Source: JAGLQA01 sp023135565 (GTDB lineage: Bacteria > Acidobacteriota > Aminicenantia > UBA2199). Taken from it: a DNA stretch of 64,000 nt. Below, piece after piece: positions 41,981 to 50,246 of this stretch. The DNA is taken from contig DAOWCY010000004.1 of the NCBI GenBank assembly GCA_030639305.1, positions 39,569 through 103,568 on the forward strand, written 5' to 3'. Made by a program: the position numbers and the translations under genes. Positions within the stretch are counted from its first letter, which is position 1. Each line of letters opens with the position of its first letter. The notes beneath the pieces are model-generated. The model was not told the DNA's origin. It saw only the letters and a list, made by a program, of their open reading frames with translations, and did no database searches.

Positions 41981-43324
41981 TCAGCTAAAAAATTTCTCCA
42001 CGAAATCCGTGGTGTATCGACCACTCAAAAATTCCTTGTTCTTCAATACAACTTTATGAAAAGGTATGGTGGTCTTTATCCCTTCTATACAAAATTCATC
42101 CAACGCCCGCTTCATCCGCTCTATGGCTTCCTTCCTACTGCCGCCTTTGGTGATGAGTTTCGCTACCATGGAGTCATAATAAGGAGGAATCTTATAACCG
42201 GGGTAAACCCCGGAATCAACCCGTACCCCGGGCCCTCCGGGTACCATCAACTGCGTAACCTGACCGGGGTTGGGATTAAAATTATTATCCGGGTCTTCAG
42301 CATTAATACGGCATTCGATAGCATGACCGGTCCTTTTAATGTCTTCCTGCTTAATATCCAGCTCTTCCCCGTTGGCGATCCTGATCTGGTACTTGATCAA
42401 ATCGATGCCGGTGATCTCCTCGGATACAGGATGCTCCACCTGGATGCGGGTGTTCATCTCCATAAAATAAAAATCCTTTGTCCTGGGATTATAAAGAAAT
42501 TCAATGGTTCCGGTTGAGTCGTATTCTACCGATAGGGCGGCTCTAACAGCTATCTCTCCCATCTTCAAGCGGGTCTCTTTGTCCACTAATGGCGAGGGGG
42601 CTTCTTCTAAAAGTTTCTGGTGCCGCCGCTGGATAGAACAATCACGCTCGAAAAGATGCACCGCATTGCCATGCCGGTCTCCCAATATCTGTACCTCTAT
42701 GTGCTTGGGCGCAGAAATATATTTCTCGATATAAACCCGTGCGTCACCAAAAGCCTGCTGGGCTTCATTAGCAGCATAATTATAAGACTTCTCTAATTCA
42801 CTCTCCTCTAATACGATGCGCATCCCTTTGCCGCCGCCTCCGGCAGAGGCTTTGATAATAACCGGGAAACCGATCTGCTCCACGATTTTATGGGCTTCTT
42901 CCAGGTTGTCGATAATACCATCTGAACCGGGTACTACCGGTACACCTGCTTCTTTCATTAATTCTTTGGCTTTGGCTTTGTCTCCCATGCGGCGGATCAC
43001 ATTCGATTTGGGGCCGATAAATACGATCCGCAGGGCCCGGCAGGCTTCGGCAAATAAAGGATTCTCCGCTAAAAAACCGTAACCGGGATGAATGGCGTCA
43101 GCCTTTACACCCTGGGCCGCGGCAAGAATATTTTGGTAAAAAAGATAACTTTCCGCTGCCGGCGGCGGGCCGATGCATACCGAACGGTCGGCTAACTTGA
43201 CTGCCAGCGAATCCTTGTCCGCGGTGGAATGAACCAATACAGTCTCTATTCCCAATTCCCTGGCCGCCCTGATGATTCTCACGGCAATTTCTCCCCGGTT
43301 GGCTATCAATATCCTGGATATCAT
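41981..43324 (-). CDS. accC: Biotin carboxylase subunit of acetyl-CoA carboxylase
   Basis: 447 residues. ATP-grasp biotin carboxylase: ILIANRGEIAVRIIRAAREL, GYGFLAENPLFAEAC, ASAGGGGKGMRIV (glycine-rich loop), EKYISAPKHIEVQILGDRHG, FMEMNTRIQVEHPVSEEITG (metal and substrate binding) and ECRINAEDP. It carboxylates the biotin of AccB using bicarbonate and ATP. It is 18 bp downstream of accB and upstream of accD, a classic operon order. Length and motifs are normal, so functional. Confidence 0.96.
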   Translation of the reverse strand: MISRILIANRGEIAVRIIRAARELGIETVLVHSTADKDSLAVKLADRSVCIGPPPAAESYLFYQNILAAAQGVKADAIHPGYGFLAENPLFAEACRALRIVFIGPKSNVIRRMGDKAKAKELMKEAGVPVVPGSDGIIDNLEEAHKIVEQIGFPVIIKASAGGGGKGMRIVLEESELEKSYNYAANEAQQAFGDARVYIEKYISAPKHIEVQILGDRHGNAVHLFERDCSIQRRHQKLLEEAPSPLVDKETRLKMGEIAVRAALSVEYDSTGTIEFLYNPRTKDFYFMEMNTRIQVEHPVSEEITGIDLIKYQIRIANGEELDIKQEDIKRTGHAIECRINAEDPDNNFNPNPGQVTQLMVPGGPGVRVDSGVYPGYKIPPYYDSMVAKLITKGGSRKEAIERMKRALDEFCIEGIKTTIPFHKVVLKNKEFLSGRYTTDFVEKFFS

Positions 43325-43342
43325 GATCTTAACCGTTTAAAA

Positions 43343-43855
43343 CTAACCTTCCTGTTCTATTTTGAACAGGGGCTGTTGAAACTCGACCAGTGCCGCGTTG
43401 TCTACGCAAATCTCTTTAACGACTCCATCTACATCGGTCTGTATCTCGTTCATACTTTTCATGGCTTCCACGATGCACAGCACATCACCGCTGCTCACCT
43501 TATCGCCTACTTCTACGAAAAACTCGGCCTCAGGCGCGGGGGAACGGTAAAATGTTCCCACTAAAGGCGCTTCGACTATGTGGTAATCATCGGCGGGTTG
43601 TTCCCCGGCGGCAGGAGAGCCTGCTTCCGACTCGCCGGCAGTACCGCTTTCACTCACTGCTTCCGCTGTTTTCGGTACCGGCATGGGAACAATCCCGGCC
43701 CCCGCGTCGGCAGCGGTAGGAGAACTTACCATAACCGGCCGGCCGCCTCTTTTTACCTCTACGATGGTTTTGCCTTCTCTTAAAGTAACTTCGGCTATAT
43801 CATACGCCAGCATAACCTGGAACAACTCTTGTAAATCCACATCTTTGAATTTCAC
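43343..43855 (-). CDS. accB: Biotin carboxyl carrier protein of acetyl-CoA carboxylase
   Basis: 170 residues. An N-terminal helical segment (MKFKDVDLQELFQVMLAYDI), an Ala/Pro/Glu-rich linker (about 55-90) and the biotinyl domain: APLVGTFYRSPAPEAEFFVE and VEAMKSMNEIQ, whose Lys receives biotin (EAMKS where EAMKM is usual). It carries the carboxyl group between AccC and AccD. It lies 50 bp after a SurA-like gene, so the acc genes may be read from that upstream promoter. Confidence 0.94.
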   Translation of the reverse strand: MKFKDVDLQELFQVMLAYDIAEVTLREGKTIVEVKRGGRPVMVSSPTAADAGAGIVPMPVPKTAEAVSESGTAGESEAGSPAAGEQPADDYHIVEAPLVGTFYRSPAPEAEFFVEVGDKVSSGDVLCIVEAMKSMNEIQTDVDGVVKEICVDNAALVEFQQPLFKIEQEG

Positions 43856-43905
43856 TATTCACCTCCGCGGCAACTTAGTCTGATAGTCTCGATGATTTTT
43901 CCCCA

Positions 43906-44886
43906 TCATTTGTATTCATGATAAATTTCTATATGGCTATCCTGCTTCAACTGTTCGATATACTTTTTTATTTCCTTCTGCATCTTACTCTCTTTGATGA
44001 CCCGGACTATCTGTTCTCTAACTTCTTTAAATTCGATTAACCGGGACTCTTTAAGGTTAACCAATTGGATAATATACCAACCGTTATCAGTCCCAATCCA
44101 TGGGGATAACCCGCCTTTTTTGAGCTTAAACGCAGCATCCTCTATCGCTGCGCTTAATTCACCTTTTTTAAAAGTGCCTAAGAGAATTTTATTGTCCGGG
44201 TTGGGTAACTCGGAGTACTCTTTACCAACTTCTTCAAAATTGGCGCTGCCTTTCAGCTTGCCGCTAATTTCAGCCTTCTTCTCTTCCAGCGCGCTCTTTA
44301 CAAAATAATTATCCTTATTAAGAAAAATACAATTTAAGGTCAACTCTGCCGGTTCCGTGTACTTACCGATATTCTTCCTATAATATTCCATGATTTCTGA
44401 ATTGCCCACCTGTATCCTTTGACCTATCTCGTTCTGGATCAACGTCTGGGTGATTATTTCATTCTTCCTGATTCTTCTCCACTCTTCGTAATCCACACCG
44501 CTGGCAATTATGGCTTTCTTTAACGCCTCCCTGGTGGGGATATCGTTTTGTTTCATTATCTCCTGGATCACAACTTCTAAATATTGATCCACTTCATAAT
44601 TCTTTTCCTTTGCCGTTGAAAGCAGCACTTTCTGCTCGATCAGCAAGTTTAATAATTGCCCTTTCCTCTCGGCAAGTACTTTCGCCAGTTCTTCACCTTT
44701 GAAGTTTTTCCGCAGTTCGGTGGTCATGCCCTGCTCGAAATGCTTCAACTCAGTGTAAGTGATTATCTCATCATTGACGACAGCATATATTTTTTCGATA
44801 ACTTCAGTCCCGGTAAAAGCGTAATTAGCGAGAAGAACCGTTATCGCGGCTGTCAGCAGTAATCTTTTGCTTGGTTTCATCTTCAT
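43906..44886 (-). CDS. SurA-like periplasmic peptidyl-prolyl isomerase
   Basis: 326 residues. Signal peptide (RLLLTAAITVLLANYAFTG), a SurA N-terminal chaperone domain (EKIYAVVNDEIITYTELKHF; LIEQKVLLSTAKEKNYEVDQ) and one parvulin domain (about 180-290, LTLNCIFLNKDNYFVK, FEEVGKEYSELP, KGGLSPWIGTDNGWYIIQLV). It assists folding of outer-membrane proteins. It overlaps the end of the upstream PPIase gene by 62 bp. The start at 44886 is favoured by the signal peptide. Confidence 0.85.
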   Translation of the reverse strand: MKMKPSKRLLLTAAITVLLANYAFTGTEVIEKIYAVVNDEIITYTELKHFEQGMTTELRKNFKGEELAKVLAERKGQLLNLLIEQKVLLSTAKEKNYEVDQYLEVVIQEIMKQNDIPTREALKKAIIASGVDYEEWRRIRKNEIITQTLIQNEIGQRIQVGNSEIMEYYRKNIGKYTEPAELTLNCIFLNKDNYFVKSALEEKKAEISGKLKGSANFEEVGKEYSELPNPDNKILLGTFKKGELSAAIEDAAFKLKKGGLSPWIGTDNGWYIIQLVNLKESRLIEFKEVREQIVRVIKESKMQKEIKKYIEQLKQDSHIEIYHEYK

Positions 44887-45856
44887 TATCTCCTTTTATA
44901 TCCTGGTATTTAAAATAGAGCTGGTTATACCTTATATCGATTTGCAGCTCCTTTTTTAACTTTTCTAAGTAATCCCGGTAAGCTCGATTCAGTTTCCACG
45001 AAAGTAGTTTGTTCTTTATCTCAGCTTCTACATTTTTAATATAGAGCAGCCGGCCGTCTCGCTTTTGTTTGGTTACTTTGAATATATGAAATCCGTAAGG
45101 TGATTCGATAACAGGACTGATTTCATTTATCTTTAACGAAAACACTACGTCTTCCATCTCTTTGGGGAGTACGCCCTCCTCAAAATAGCCCAGCAAACCG
45201 CCGTTTTTGGCCTCGCTGGATTTGGAATGAGTCCCGGCCAGTTTTTCGAAGTCCTGGGGATTGTTTTTTAGAACGCTGCGTATATTTAGGGCCTCTTCTT
45301 TATCTTTCAATAAAATCTGGTAAAGCAGTACTTCTTTCTTCTTGGTGAATTCACCATGGTTGTCGTTATAGTATCGACGAATCTCCTCGGCGCTGACATC
45401 GATATCTTTATAAACCCGGGCATATAAATATTTTTGCAGCCTTATAGATTTCATTATCGCGGTTTTATCCGCATTTCCATCTTTAATACCCAGTCTTCCC
45501 ATGTAACCGGCGTATTCATCCCGGGGCACCGGTATATCTTCTAAGTATGCCGATGACAGGATGATTTCGTTTTCTACAAAAGAGTCGAAAATCCGCGACA
45601 TGAACCGCAAGTTTTTTTGCATCCCGGCTGTACCCGGATAATTAACCTGGATGTAGTTTTTTAAATCCCGGTTGGAAAATCGACTGCTGTCGATTATTAA
45701 AATGATCTTGCTATCGACGTTATCCTGGAGCTGTTCCTTCTCTTTCCCGGTTTGTTCGGGACTTTTCCTTTGTTCAGCAGGTTCGTCTTTGCATCCGCCG
45801 TATACGAAGACAAGAACCGCCACCAGTAAAAAAATTCGTACTTTTTCTTTTTTCAT
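44825..45856 (-). CDS. Parvulin-type peptidyl-prolyl isomerase lipoprotein
   Basis: 343 residues. Lipoprotein signal (MKKEKVRIFLLVAVLVFVYG then GC, lipobox VYGGC), a charged linker, a SurA_N-like region (LRFMSRIFDSFVENEIILSS) and a parvulin rotamase domain (EVLLYQILLKDKEEALNIRS, FEKLAGTHSKSSEAKNGGLL, INEISPVIESPYGFHIFKV). PrsA-like periplasmic foldase anchored to a membrane. First gene of a run with the SurA-like gene and accB-C-D. Confidence 0.85.
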   Translation of the reverse strand: MKKEKVRIFLLVAVLVFVYGGCKDEPAEQRKSPEQTGKEKEQLQDNVDSKIILIIDSSRFSNRDLKNYIQVNYPGTAGMQKNLRFMSRIFDSFVENEIILSSAYLEDIPVPRDEYAGYMGRLGIKDGNADKTAIMKSIRLQKYLYARVYKDIDVSAEEIRRYYNDNHGEFTKKKEVLLYQILLKDKEEALNIRSVLKNNPQDFEKLAGTHSKSSEAKNGGLLGYFEEGVLPKEMEDVVFSLKINEISPVIESPYGFHIFKVTKQKRDGRLLYIKNVEAEIKNKLLSWKLNRAYRDYLEKLKKELQIDIRYNQLYFKYQDIKGDNEDETKQKITADSRDNGSSR

Positions 45857-45872
45857 TTTTTCCAGGTGTCAA

Positions 45873-45901
45873 TTATATAACAATTTTGCTGATCTTTCAA
45901 A
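45873..45901 (-). promoter_or_regulatory. Sigma-70-type promoter of the foldase/acc run
   Basis: Minus-strand TTGAAA (45896-45901), 17-bp spacer, TATAAT (45873-45878, perfect), 17 bp before the ATG at 45856. Confidence 0.65.
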
Positions 45902-46160
45902 TTAAATTCCCCTAAATCTCTTAAATTGTCCCGGCAGCCCCAAAAAAAACTTTGCCTCATCGAGAGAACAAAATGCGAAAATACAAGCCGGGACTATTGC
46001 TATTAATAAGACAATATGTTATATTTCCTTCTCCTGGTATTTTATACAAAATACGTTTTCCGGGACTTCGCTTTAGAAGCCTAAAATGGCCCGGAAACGT
46101 TTGAGTCTGCTAAAACAAAACCATTTTCAAATAAAAAAAATTTTACACGGAGATTGAACA

Positions 46161-47015
46161 ATGGATATAAAAACGATTGCCGTAGTCGGAGCCGGTGTCA
46201 TGGGCAGCGATATCGCACTTGACCTTTCCTGTTTCGGCTATAATGTTATCTTGAAAGACCTGGATAATGAAACCCTGGAAAAAGCCGAGGATAAAATCGA
46301 AAAGGATTTTAAGATGGTAAAAATGATGAAAAAGGATATCAAAGCGCTTTCCAGCTCCGATATCCTGGGAAACATCACGTTTACCACTTCTTATGAGGAT
46401 TTTGCCGGTGTGGATTTCCTTATCGAAAACATTATAGAGGACTGGGAACAAAAAAAAGCACTTTACTTAGAACTCCAAAAAGTATGCCGCGAAGACATTA
46501 TCTTCGGGGTGAACACCAGTTGTATCTCGATTACGAAAATCGGGGCGCTGATGCCCTACCCCGAAAAAGTAATCGGCATGCATTTTATGAACCCGGTGCC
46601 TCTAAAAAGGATCGTAGAAGTGATACGCGGTTTTCATACTGCCGACGAAACCGTAGAGTCGGTAAAAGCGTTCCTGAAGACCTTAGGAAAAAGAGCCGTT
46701 GTGGTGAAGGATTTTCCCGGGTTTGTCACCAACCGGGTTTCCCACCTATTTATGAATGAAGCGGCCTTTTTGGTACAGGACCAGGTGGCTGAACCGGCAG
46801 CGATAGATTTGATTTTCACCCAGGGATTCGGCCATAAGATGGGGCCCCTGGCCACCGCGGACCTCATCGGGTTAGATACTGTGATGCAGTCTTTAGACGT
46901 GTTGTACGAGAGTTACCAGGACCCCAAGTTCCGCTGCTGTCCCCTGCTTCGCAAAATGGTAGACGCCGGGCTTTTAGGCAGGAAATCGGGTAAAGGTTTT
47001 TTCGAATACAAATAA
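46161..47015 (+). CDS. 3-hydroxyacyl-CoA/ACP dehydrogenase (FkbK-like)
   Basis: 284 residues. N-terminal Rossmann motif (AVVGAGVMGSDIALDLSCFG, YNV), then VDFLIENIIEDWEQKK, NTSCISITKIG, GMHFMNPVPLKRIVEVIRG (active-site region), VVKDFPGFVTNRVSHLFMNE and KMGPLATADLIGLDTVMQSL. Generic 3-hydroxybutyryl-CoA dehydrogenase by family. The next genes (FkbH-like, ACP, acyl-CoA dehydrogenase) make an FkbK role likely: oxidising glyceryl-ACP in assembly of an oxygenated malonyl-ACP extender unit. It is the first gene, 19 bp before the FkbH-like gene. Confidence 0.85.
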   Translation: MDIKTIAVVGAGVMGSDIALDLSCFGYNVILKDLDNETLEKAEDKIEKDFKMVKMMKKDIKALSSSDILGNITFTTSYEDFAGVDFLIENIIEDWEQKKALYLELQKVCREDIIFGVNTSCISITKIGALMPYPEKVIGMHFMNPVPLKRIVEVIRGFHTADETVESVKAFLKTLGKRAVVVKDFPGFVTNRVSHLFMNEAAFLVQDQVAEPAAIDLIFTQGFGHKMGPLATADLIGLDTVMQSLDVLYESYQDPKFRCCPLLRKMVDAGLLGRKSGKGFFEYK

Positions 47016-47034
47016 CCTGCGCAGGAGAACTCTA

Positions 47035-48072
47035 ATGGCAGAAAGTACAAAAGAGATTAAATGCGTAGTTTGGGATTTAGACAACACCCTGTGGGACGGC
47101 ACTTTAGTAGAACATGACGATGTCAAACTAAAACCCGGGGTGGTAGATGTGATCGAGACTTTAGATTCCCGGGGAATACTACATTCGATCTCCAGCAAGA
47201 ACAATTATGACGACGCCATGGAAAAAATCAAGCAGCTCGGGCTGGAAGAATATTTCTTATACCCGGAAATCCACTGGAACGCCAAGTCCTCTTCTTTGGG
47301 TAGAATCCGGGAGAATATCAATATCGCCATGGATACTATCCTATTTATAGACGACCAACCTTTCGAGCGGGAAGAAGTAGAGAGCGAGCACCCCGATATT
47401 ACCACCATAGACGCTGCGGAATACAAGAAATTACCTGATCTTCTTAGGCTTAACCCGCGTTTCATCACCCGCGACTCTAAAAAGCGCCGCAAGATGTACT
47501 TAGACGACATCAAACGTAAAGTAGAGGAAGAGGACTATGAAGGCCCGCAGGAAGAGTTCCTGGCCTCCTTAAATATGCATTTCGTTATTCATGACGCCAA
47601 AGAAGAAGATTTGAAACGGGCGGAAGAACTGACTGTCAGGACCAACCAACTCAATGCCACGGGTCTGACCTATGATTACGATGAATTGGATGCCTTCCGT
47701 CTTTCCGAGAAACATAAGCTTTTGGTCTGCGAACTCACGGACAAATACGGTTCTTACGGCAAGATCGGTCTGGCTTTAATAGAGATAAGCGAAGAGTACC
47801 GGCATTTGAAGCTGATGCTCATGTCCTGCCGGGTGATGGCGCGCGGCGTCGGCACAGTGCTGCTTTCCCACATCATGCAGGAAACGAAAAAGGCAGGCAA
47901 AAAGCTGCTGGCCGATTTCAAGCATACGAATCGCAACCGGCAGATGTATGTCGGTTACAAATTTGCCAATTTTAAGGAGAAGTCCTGCGACGAAAAAGGG
48001 AATATTCTCTTTGAGAGCGACCTATCCATGATCCAACCGTTTCCCCCATACATCGATATAAAGATATTTTAG
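47035..48072 (+). CDS. FkbH-like HAD-superfamily protein (glyceryl-ACP formation)
   Basis: 345 residues. HAD-IIIC phosphatase motifs: CVVWDLDNTLWDGTL (nucleophile Asp), SISSKNNYDDAM, and ILFIDDQPFEREEVESEHPD. A C-terminal GNAT-like region (LTVRTNQLNATGLTYDYDEL, YGSYGKIGLALIEI, RVMARGVGTVLLSHIMQE) follows. FkbH-type enzymes take 1,3-bisphosphoglycerate, dephosphorylate it and load glycerate on an ACP thiol. The adjacent ACP and two dehydrogenases support that. Followed 37 bp later by the ACP gene, which has AGGAG. Confidence 0.88.
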   Translation: MAESTKEIKCVVWDLDNTLWDGTLVEHDDVKLKPGVVDVIETLDSRGILHSISSKNNYDDAMEKIKQLGLEEYFLYPEIHWNAKSSSLGRIRENINIAMDTILFIDDQPFEREEVESEHPDITTIDAAEYKKLPDLLRLNPRFITRDSKKRRKMYLDDIKRKVEEEDYEGPQEEFLASLNMHFVIHDAKEEDLKRAEELTVRTNQLNATGLTYDYDELDAFRLSEKHKLLVCELTDKYGSYGKIGLALIEISEEYRHLKLMLMSCRVMARGVGTVLLSHIMQETKKAGKKLLADFKHTNRNRQMYVGYKFANFKEKSCDEKGNILFESDLSMIQPFPPYIDIKIF

Positions 48073-48109
48073 GAGCAAAGAAAATCAACAAAAGGAGTTA
48101 AAAGATAAA

Positions 48110-48370
48110 ATGGAATTAAAAGATAAAATCAGAAAATTTATCGAAAACAATTTAGTGGTATTCGAAGACGAAGCAGAATTTGAAGACAGCGATAATATTT
48201 TTGAAATGGGCTTTGTCAATTCGTTATTTGCCATGAAATTGGTGAATTACATCGAAAGTGAAATGGGAATACAAGTGGCAAATGATGACTTAGAAATCAG
48301 CAACTTCAATTCCGTAGACCGCATCGCAGAGTTTATCAACACCAAGGGGGGCGGCGCCCCCAGCCAATAA
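48110..48370 (+). CDS. Acyl carrier protein (FkbJ-like)
   Basis: 86 residues. The pantetheine attachment site is the Ser in FEMGFVNSLFAMKLVNYIES (Asn-Ser-Leu in place of Asp-Ser-Leu, a common FkbJ-type variant), followed by FNSVDRIAEFI. It should carry the glyceryl and later hydroxymalonyl-type unit. The C-terminus (TKGGGAPSQ) runs into GC-rich repeat-like DNA. Confidence 0.88.
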   Translation: MELKDKIRKFIENNLVVFEDEAEFEDSDNIFEMGFVNSLFAMKLVNYIESEMGIQVANDDLEISNFNSVDRIAEFINTKGGGAPSQ

Positions 48371-48431
48371 ACCATCTAAAATGATTTCCTATTTTTTAAA
48401 AAGTCTTCATAAAAAAACAAGATTTTTCCCT

Positions 48432-48459
48432 ATGTTGTTCATTACCGCCATGTAATGGC
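48432..48459 (+). promoter_or_regulatory. 28-nt hairpin element upstream of the acyl-CoA dehydrogenase
   Basis: Identical to the element at 6352-6379 and in the same orientation relative to its gene. The CATTAC/GTAATG hairpin lies between the ACP stop and the GAGGAGG ribosome site of the next gene (start 48479). Confidence 0.55.
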
Positions 48460-48478
48460 ATAACTTGAGGAGGTTAAA

Positions 48479-49618
48479 ATGAGCGATACATCGGACCAGG
48501 AACAAATAGTGGCGGAAGCGAAAAAATTTGCCGCCGAAGAGATTCGCCCCTTCGCCGCGGATTTCGAGGAACAAGCGGCCATTCCAAAGGACTTGATAGA
48601 TAAAATGGCCCAAAAAGGTTACTTAAGCGCGAGTTTTCCCAAAGAATGGGGTGGACTGGGCTTAGACCCCGTATATTACGGCCTGTTAACGGAAGAGATC
48701 GGCAAAGCCTGCGCTTCTACCCGCGGTTTAATTACGGTGCACACTTCCTTAGTGGGCGAGGCAATAGTGCGTTGGGGCAGCAGAGAGCAAAAAGAGAAGT
48801 GGCTGCCGTTGATGACTTCCGGGAAAAAGATCGCCTGTTTTGCCCTTACGGAACCTCTTGTGGGCACCGATGCCAGGAGTGTACAGACTACTTACCGCAA
48901 AGAGGGCGCTAAATATATTATAAACGGCAGTAAAAAATGGATCACCTGCGGTTGTATTGCCGACTATTTCTTAGTGGTTGCCGGTGGTGAAAAAGGTATC
49001 GGCGCTTTTTTAGTGGAGCGGGAATTCGGCGGTATTACCACTACTCCTATAAAAGGACTGCTGGCCGGCCGGGCTGCTCATATTGCAGAGATCGAATTCG
49101 AAGACGTGGAAGTTCCGGCTGAAAATATAATAGGGAAAGAAGGCAGCGGTTTTACCTATGTGGTCAATACCGCTTTAGATCATGGCCGCTACAGCATTGC
49201 CTGGGGTGGCATCGGCATCGCCGGGGAAGCCTTAGACAACATGGTCACCTATTCGCGCCAACGTTCGCAGTTCGGCCGGAAGCTCTATAAACACCAGCTC
49301 ATCCAGGGTATTATCGGCGATGCGGTCACCAAAACCCATGCCGGCCGGGCCCTGTGCCTGCGGGCCGGTGAAATGAGGCGGGACGGCCACCCGGACGCTG
49401 TTATGGAAACCACCATCGCCAAGTACTTCACTTCTAAGATAGCCATGGAGATTACTATAGACGCAGTGCAGGTTCACGGCGGCAACGGCTGCTATAACCG
49501 GTACCCGGTGGAACGTCTTTTCCGGGAAGCCAAAATACTGGAAATCATCGAAGGTACTTCCCAGGTGCAGCAGGAGATCATTTCCTCTTTCGGCCTGAGA
49601 AGATACTACAGGGTGTAG
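48479..49618 (+). CDS. Acyl-CoA/ACP dehydrogenase (FkbI-like)
   Basis: 379 residues. Acyl-CoA dehydrogenase motifs: FPKEWGGLGLDPVYYGLLTE, CFALTEPLVGTDARSVQTTY, KWITCGCIADYFLVVAGG, ARAAHIAEIEFEDVEVPAEN-type region, QVHGGNGCYNRYPVERLFRE and the C-terminal REAKILEIIEGTSQVQQEII (usual catalytic-base region). In FkbI-type enzymes the substrate is the acyl group on ACP, which is oxidised to the hydroxymalonyl level. It is the last gene of the cassette. The O-methyltransferase (FkbG) of methoxymalonyl pathways is absent. GAGGAGG gives strong initiation. Confidence 0.85.
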   Translation: MSDTSDQEQIVAEAKKFAAEEIRPFAADFEEQAAIPKDLIDKMAQKGYLSASFPKEWGGLGLDPVYYGLLTEEIGKACASTRGLITVHTSLVGEAIVRWGSREQKEKWLPLMTSGKKIACFALTEPLVGTDARSVQTTYRKEGAKYIINGSKKWITCGCIADYFLVVAGGEKGIGAFLVEREFGGITTTPIKGLLAGRAAHIAEIEFEDVEVPAENIIGKEGSGFTYVVNTALDHGRYSIAWGGIGIAGEALDNMVTYSRQRSQFGRKLYKHQLIQGIIGDAVTKTHAGRALCLRAGEMRRDGHPDAVMETTIAKYFTSKIAMEITIDAVQVHGGNGCYNRYPVERLFREAKILEIIEGTSQVQQEIISSFGLRRYYRV

Positions 49619-49745
49619 AGGAGCTCAAGAGAACTCAGGAGGAACTTAAGAGGACTCAGGAAGAACTCAAGAGGGACTCAAGAGGACTCAGAGGAACTCA
49701 AGAGGACTCAGAGGAACTCAAGAGAACTCAGGAAGAACTCATCCT
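49619..49745 (+). repeat. Degenerate AACTCAAGAGGACTCAGAGG minisatellite
   Basis: Five to seven units of about 20 bp, made of AACTCAAGAG and GACTCAGAGG halves, starting at the stop codon of the acyl-CoA dehydrogenase gene. Unit lengths vary from 18 to 24 bp. The rest of 49746-50103 shows no gene or strong structure. Confidence 0.85.
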
Positions 49746-50103
49746 CCAAACCCTGAGCTTCTTCTCAGCTCTTCCTGATCTCGTCTCGATCTCAAAGGGG
49801 TGCAACTTCTTTTGCTGTGTCAATTTCCTGCTGCCTCCTAAATAATTAATAAGCAGCCCCGGGTTTTCAATGATACAACCTCTTAAAGTAATCCAAAAGT
49901 AATCCTATTGTTCCTATATACCTGATATTCCATCATTCCCAACCGGGGAGCGCAGCGAAATCAAATTCAAAAGGGAAAATTTGTAGCGGGACTTTTGTCA
50001 ACTTTTCCTGCAAGGGTTAAAAACTTCTCTCTTACCGGCTCGATATAACGAAACCATTGACTATAAAGCATCTTGCCTATTTTTTTAGCCCTGCGATATA
50101 TCC

Positions 50104-50119
50104 GGCATAAAAATTGCTA
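50104..50119 (+). promoter_or_regulatory. Sigma-54-like promoter upstream of the SpoIIAA-like gene
   Basis: CCGGCATAAAAATTGCTAAT: GG and GC are 10 nt apart, and 17 of 18 bases from GG onward equal the site at 27991. The predicted start near 50129 leaves about 105 nt of leader. Confidence 0.4.
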
Positions 50120-50188
50120 ATAGAACAAGGCAGCAATGTTTCGCCGCTGTTAAAAAATTTAGGAGTTTTTGAATATTACAGGAAGCAG

Positions 50189-50246
50189 ATGAAAACAAAA
50201 GGTGATATGGGATGAAACAAAAGGTGATATGAGATGAAACAAAAGA
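50189..50246 (+). repeat. Triplicated ribosome-binding/start segment
   Basis: GATGAAAACAAAAGGTGATA, then GATGAAACAAAAGGTGATA, then GATGAAACAAAAG. The first two copies begin mini-ORFs of 8 and 6 codons; the third is the real start at 50234. Each copy carries AAGGTGAT before the next ATG. Confidence 0.7.
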
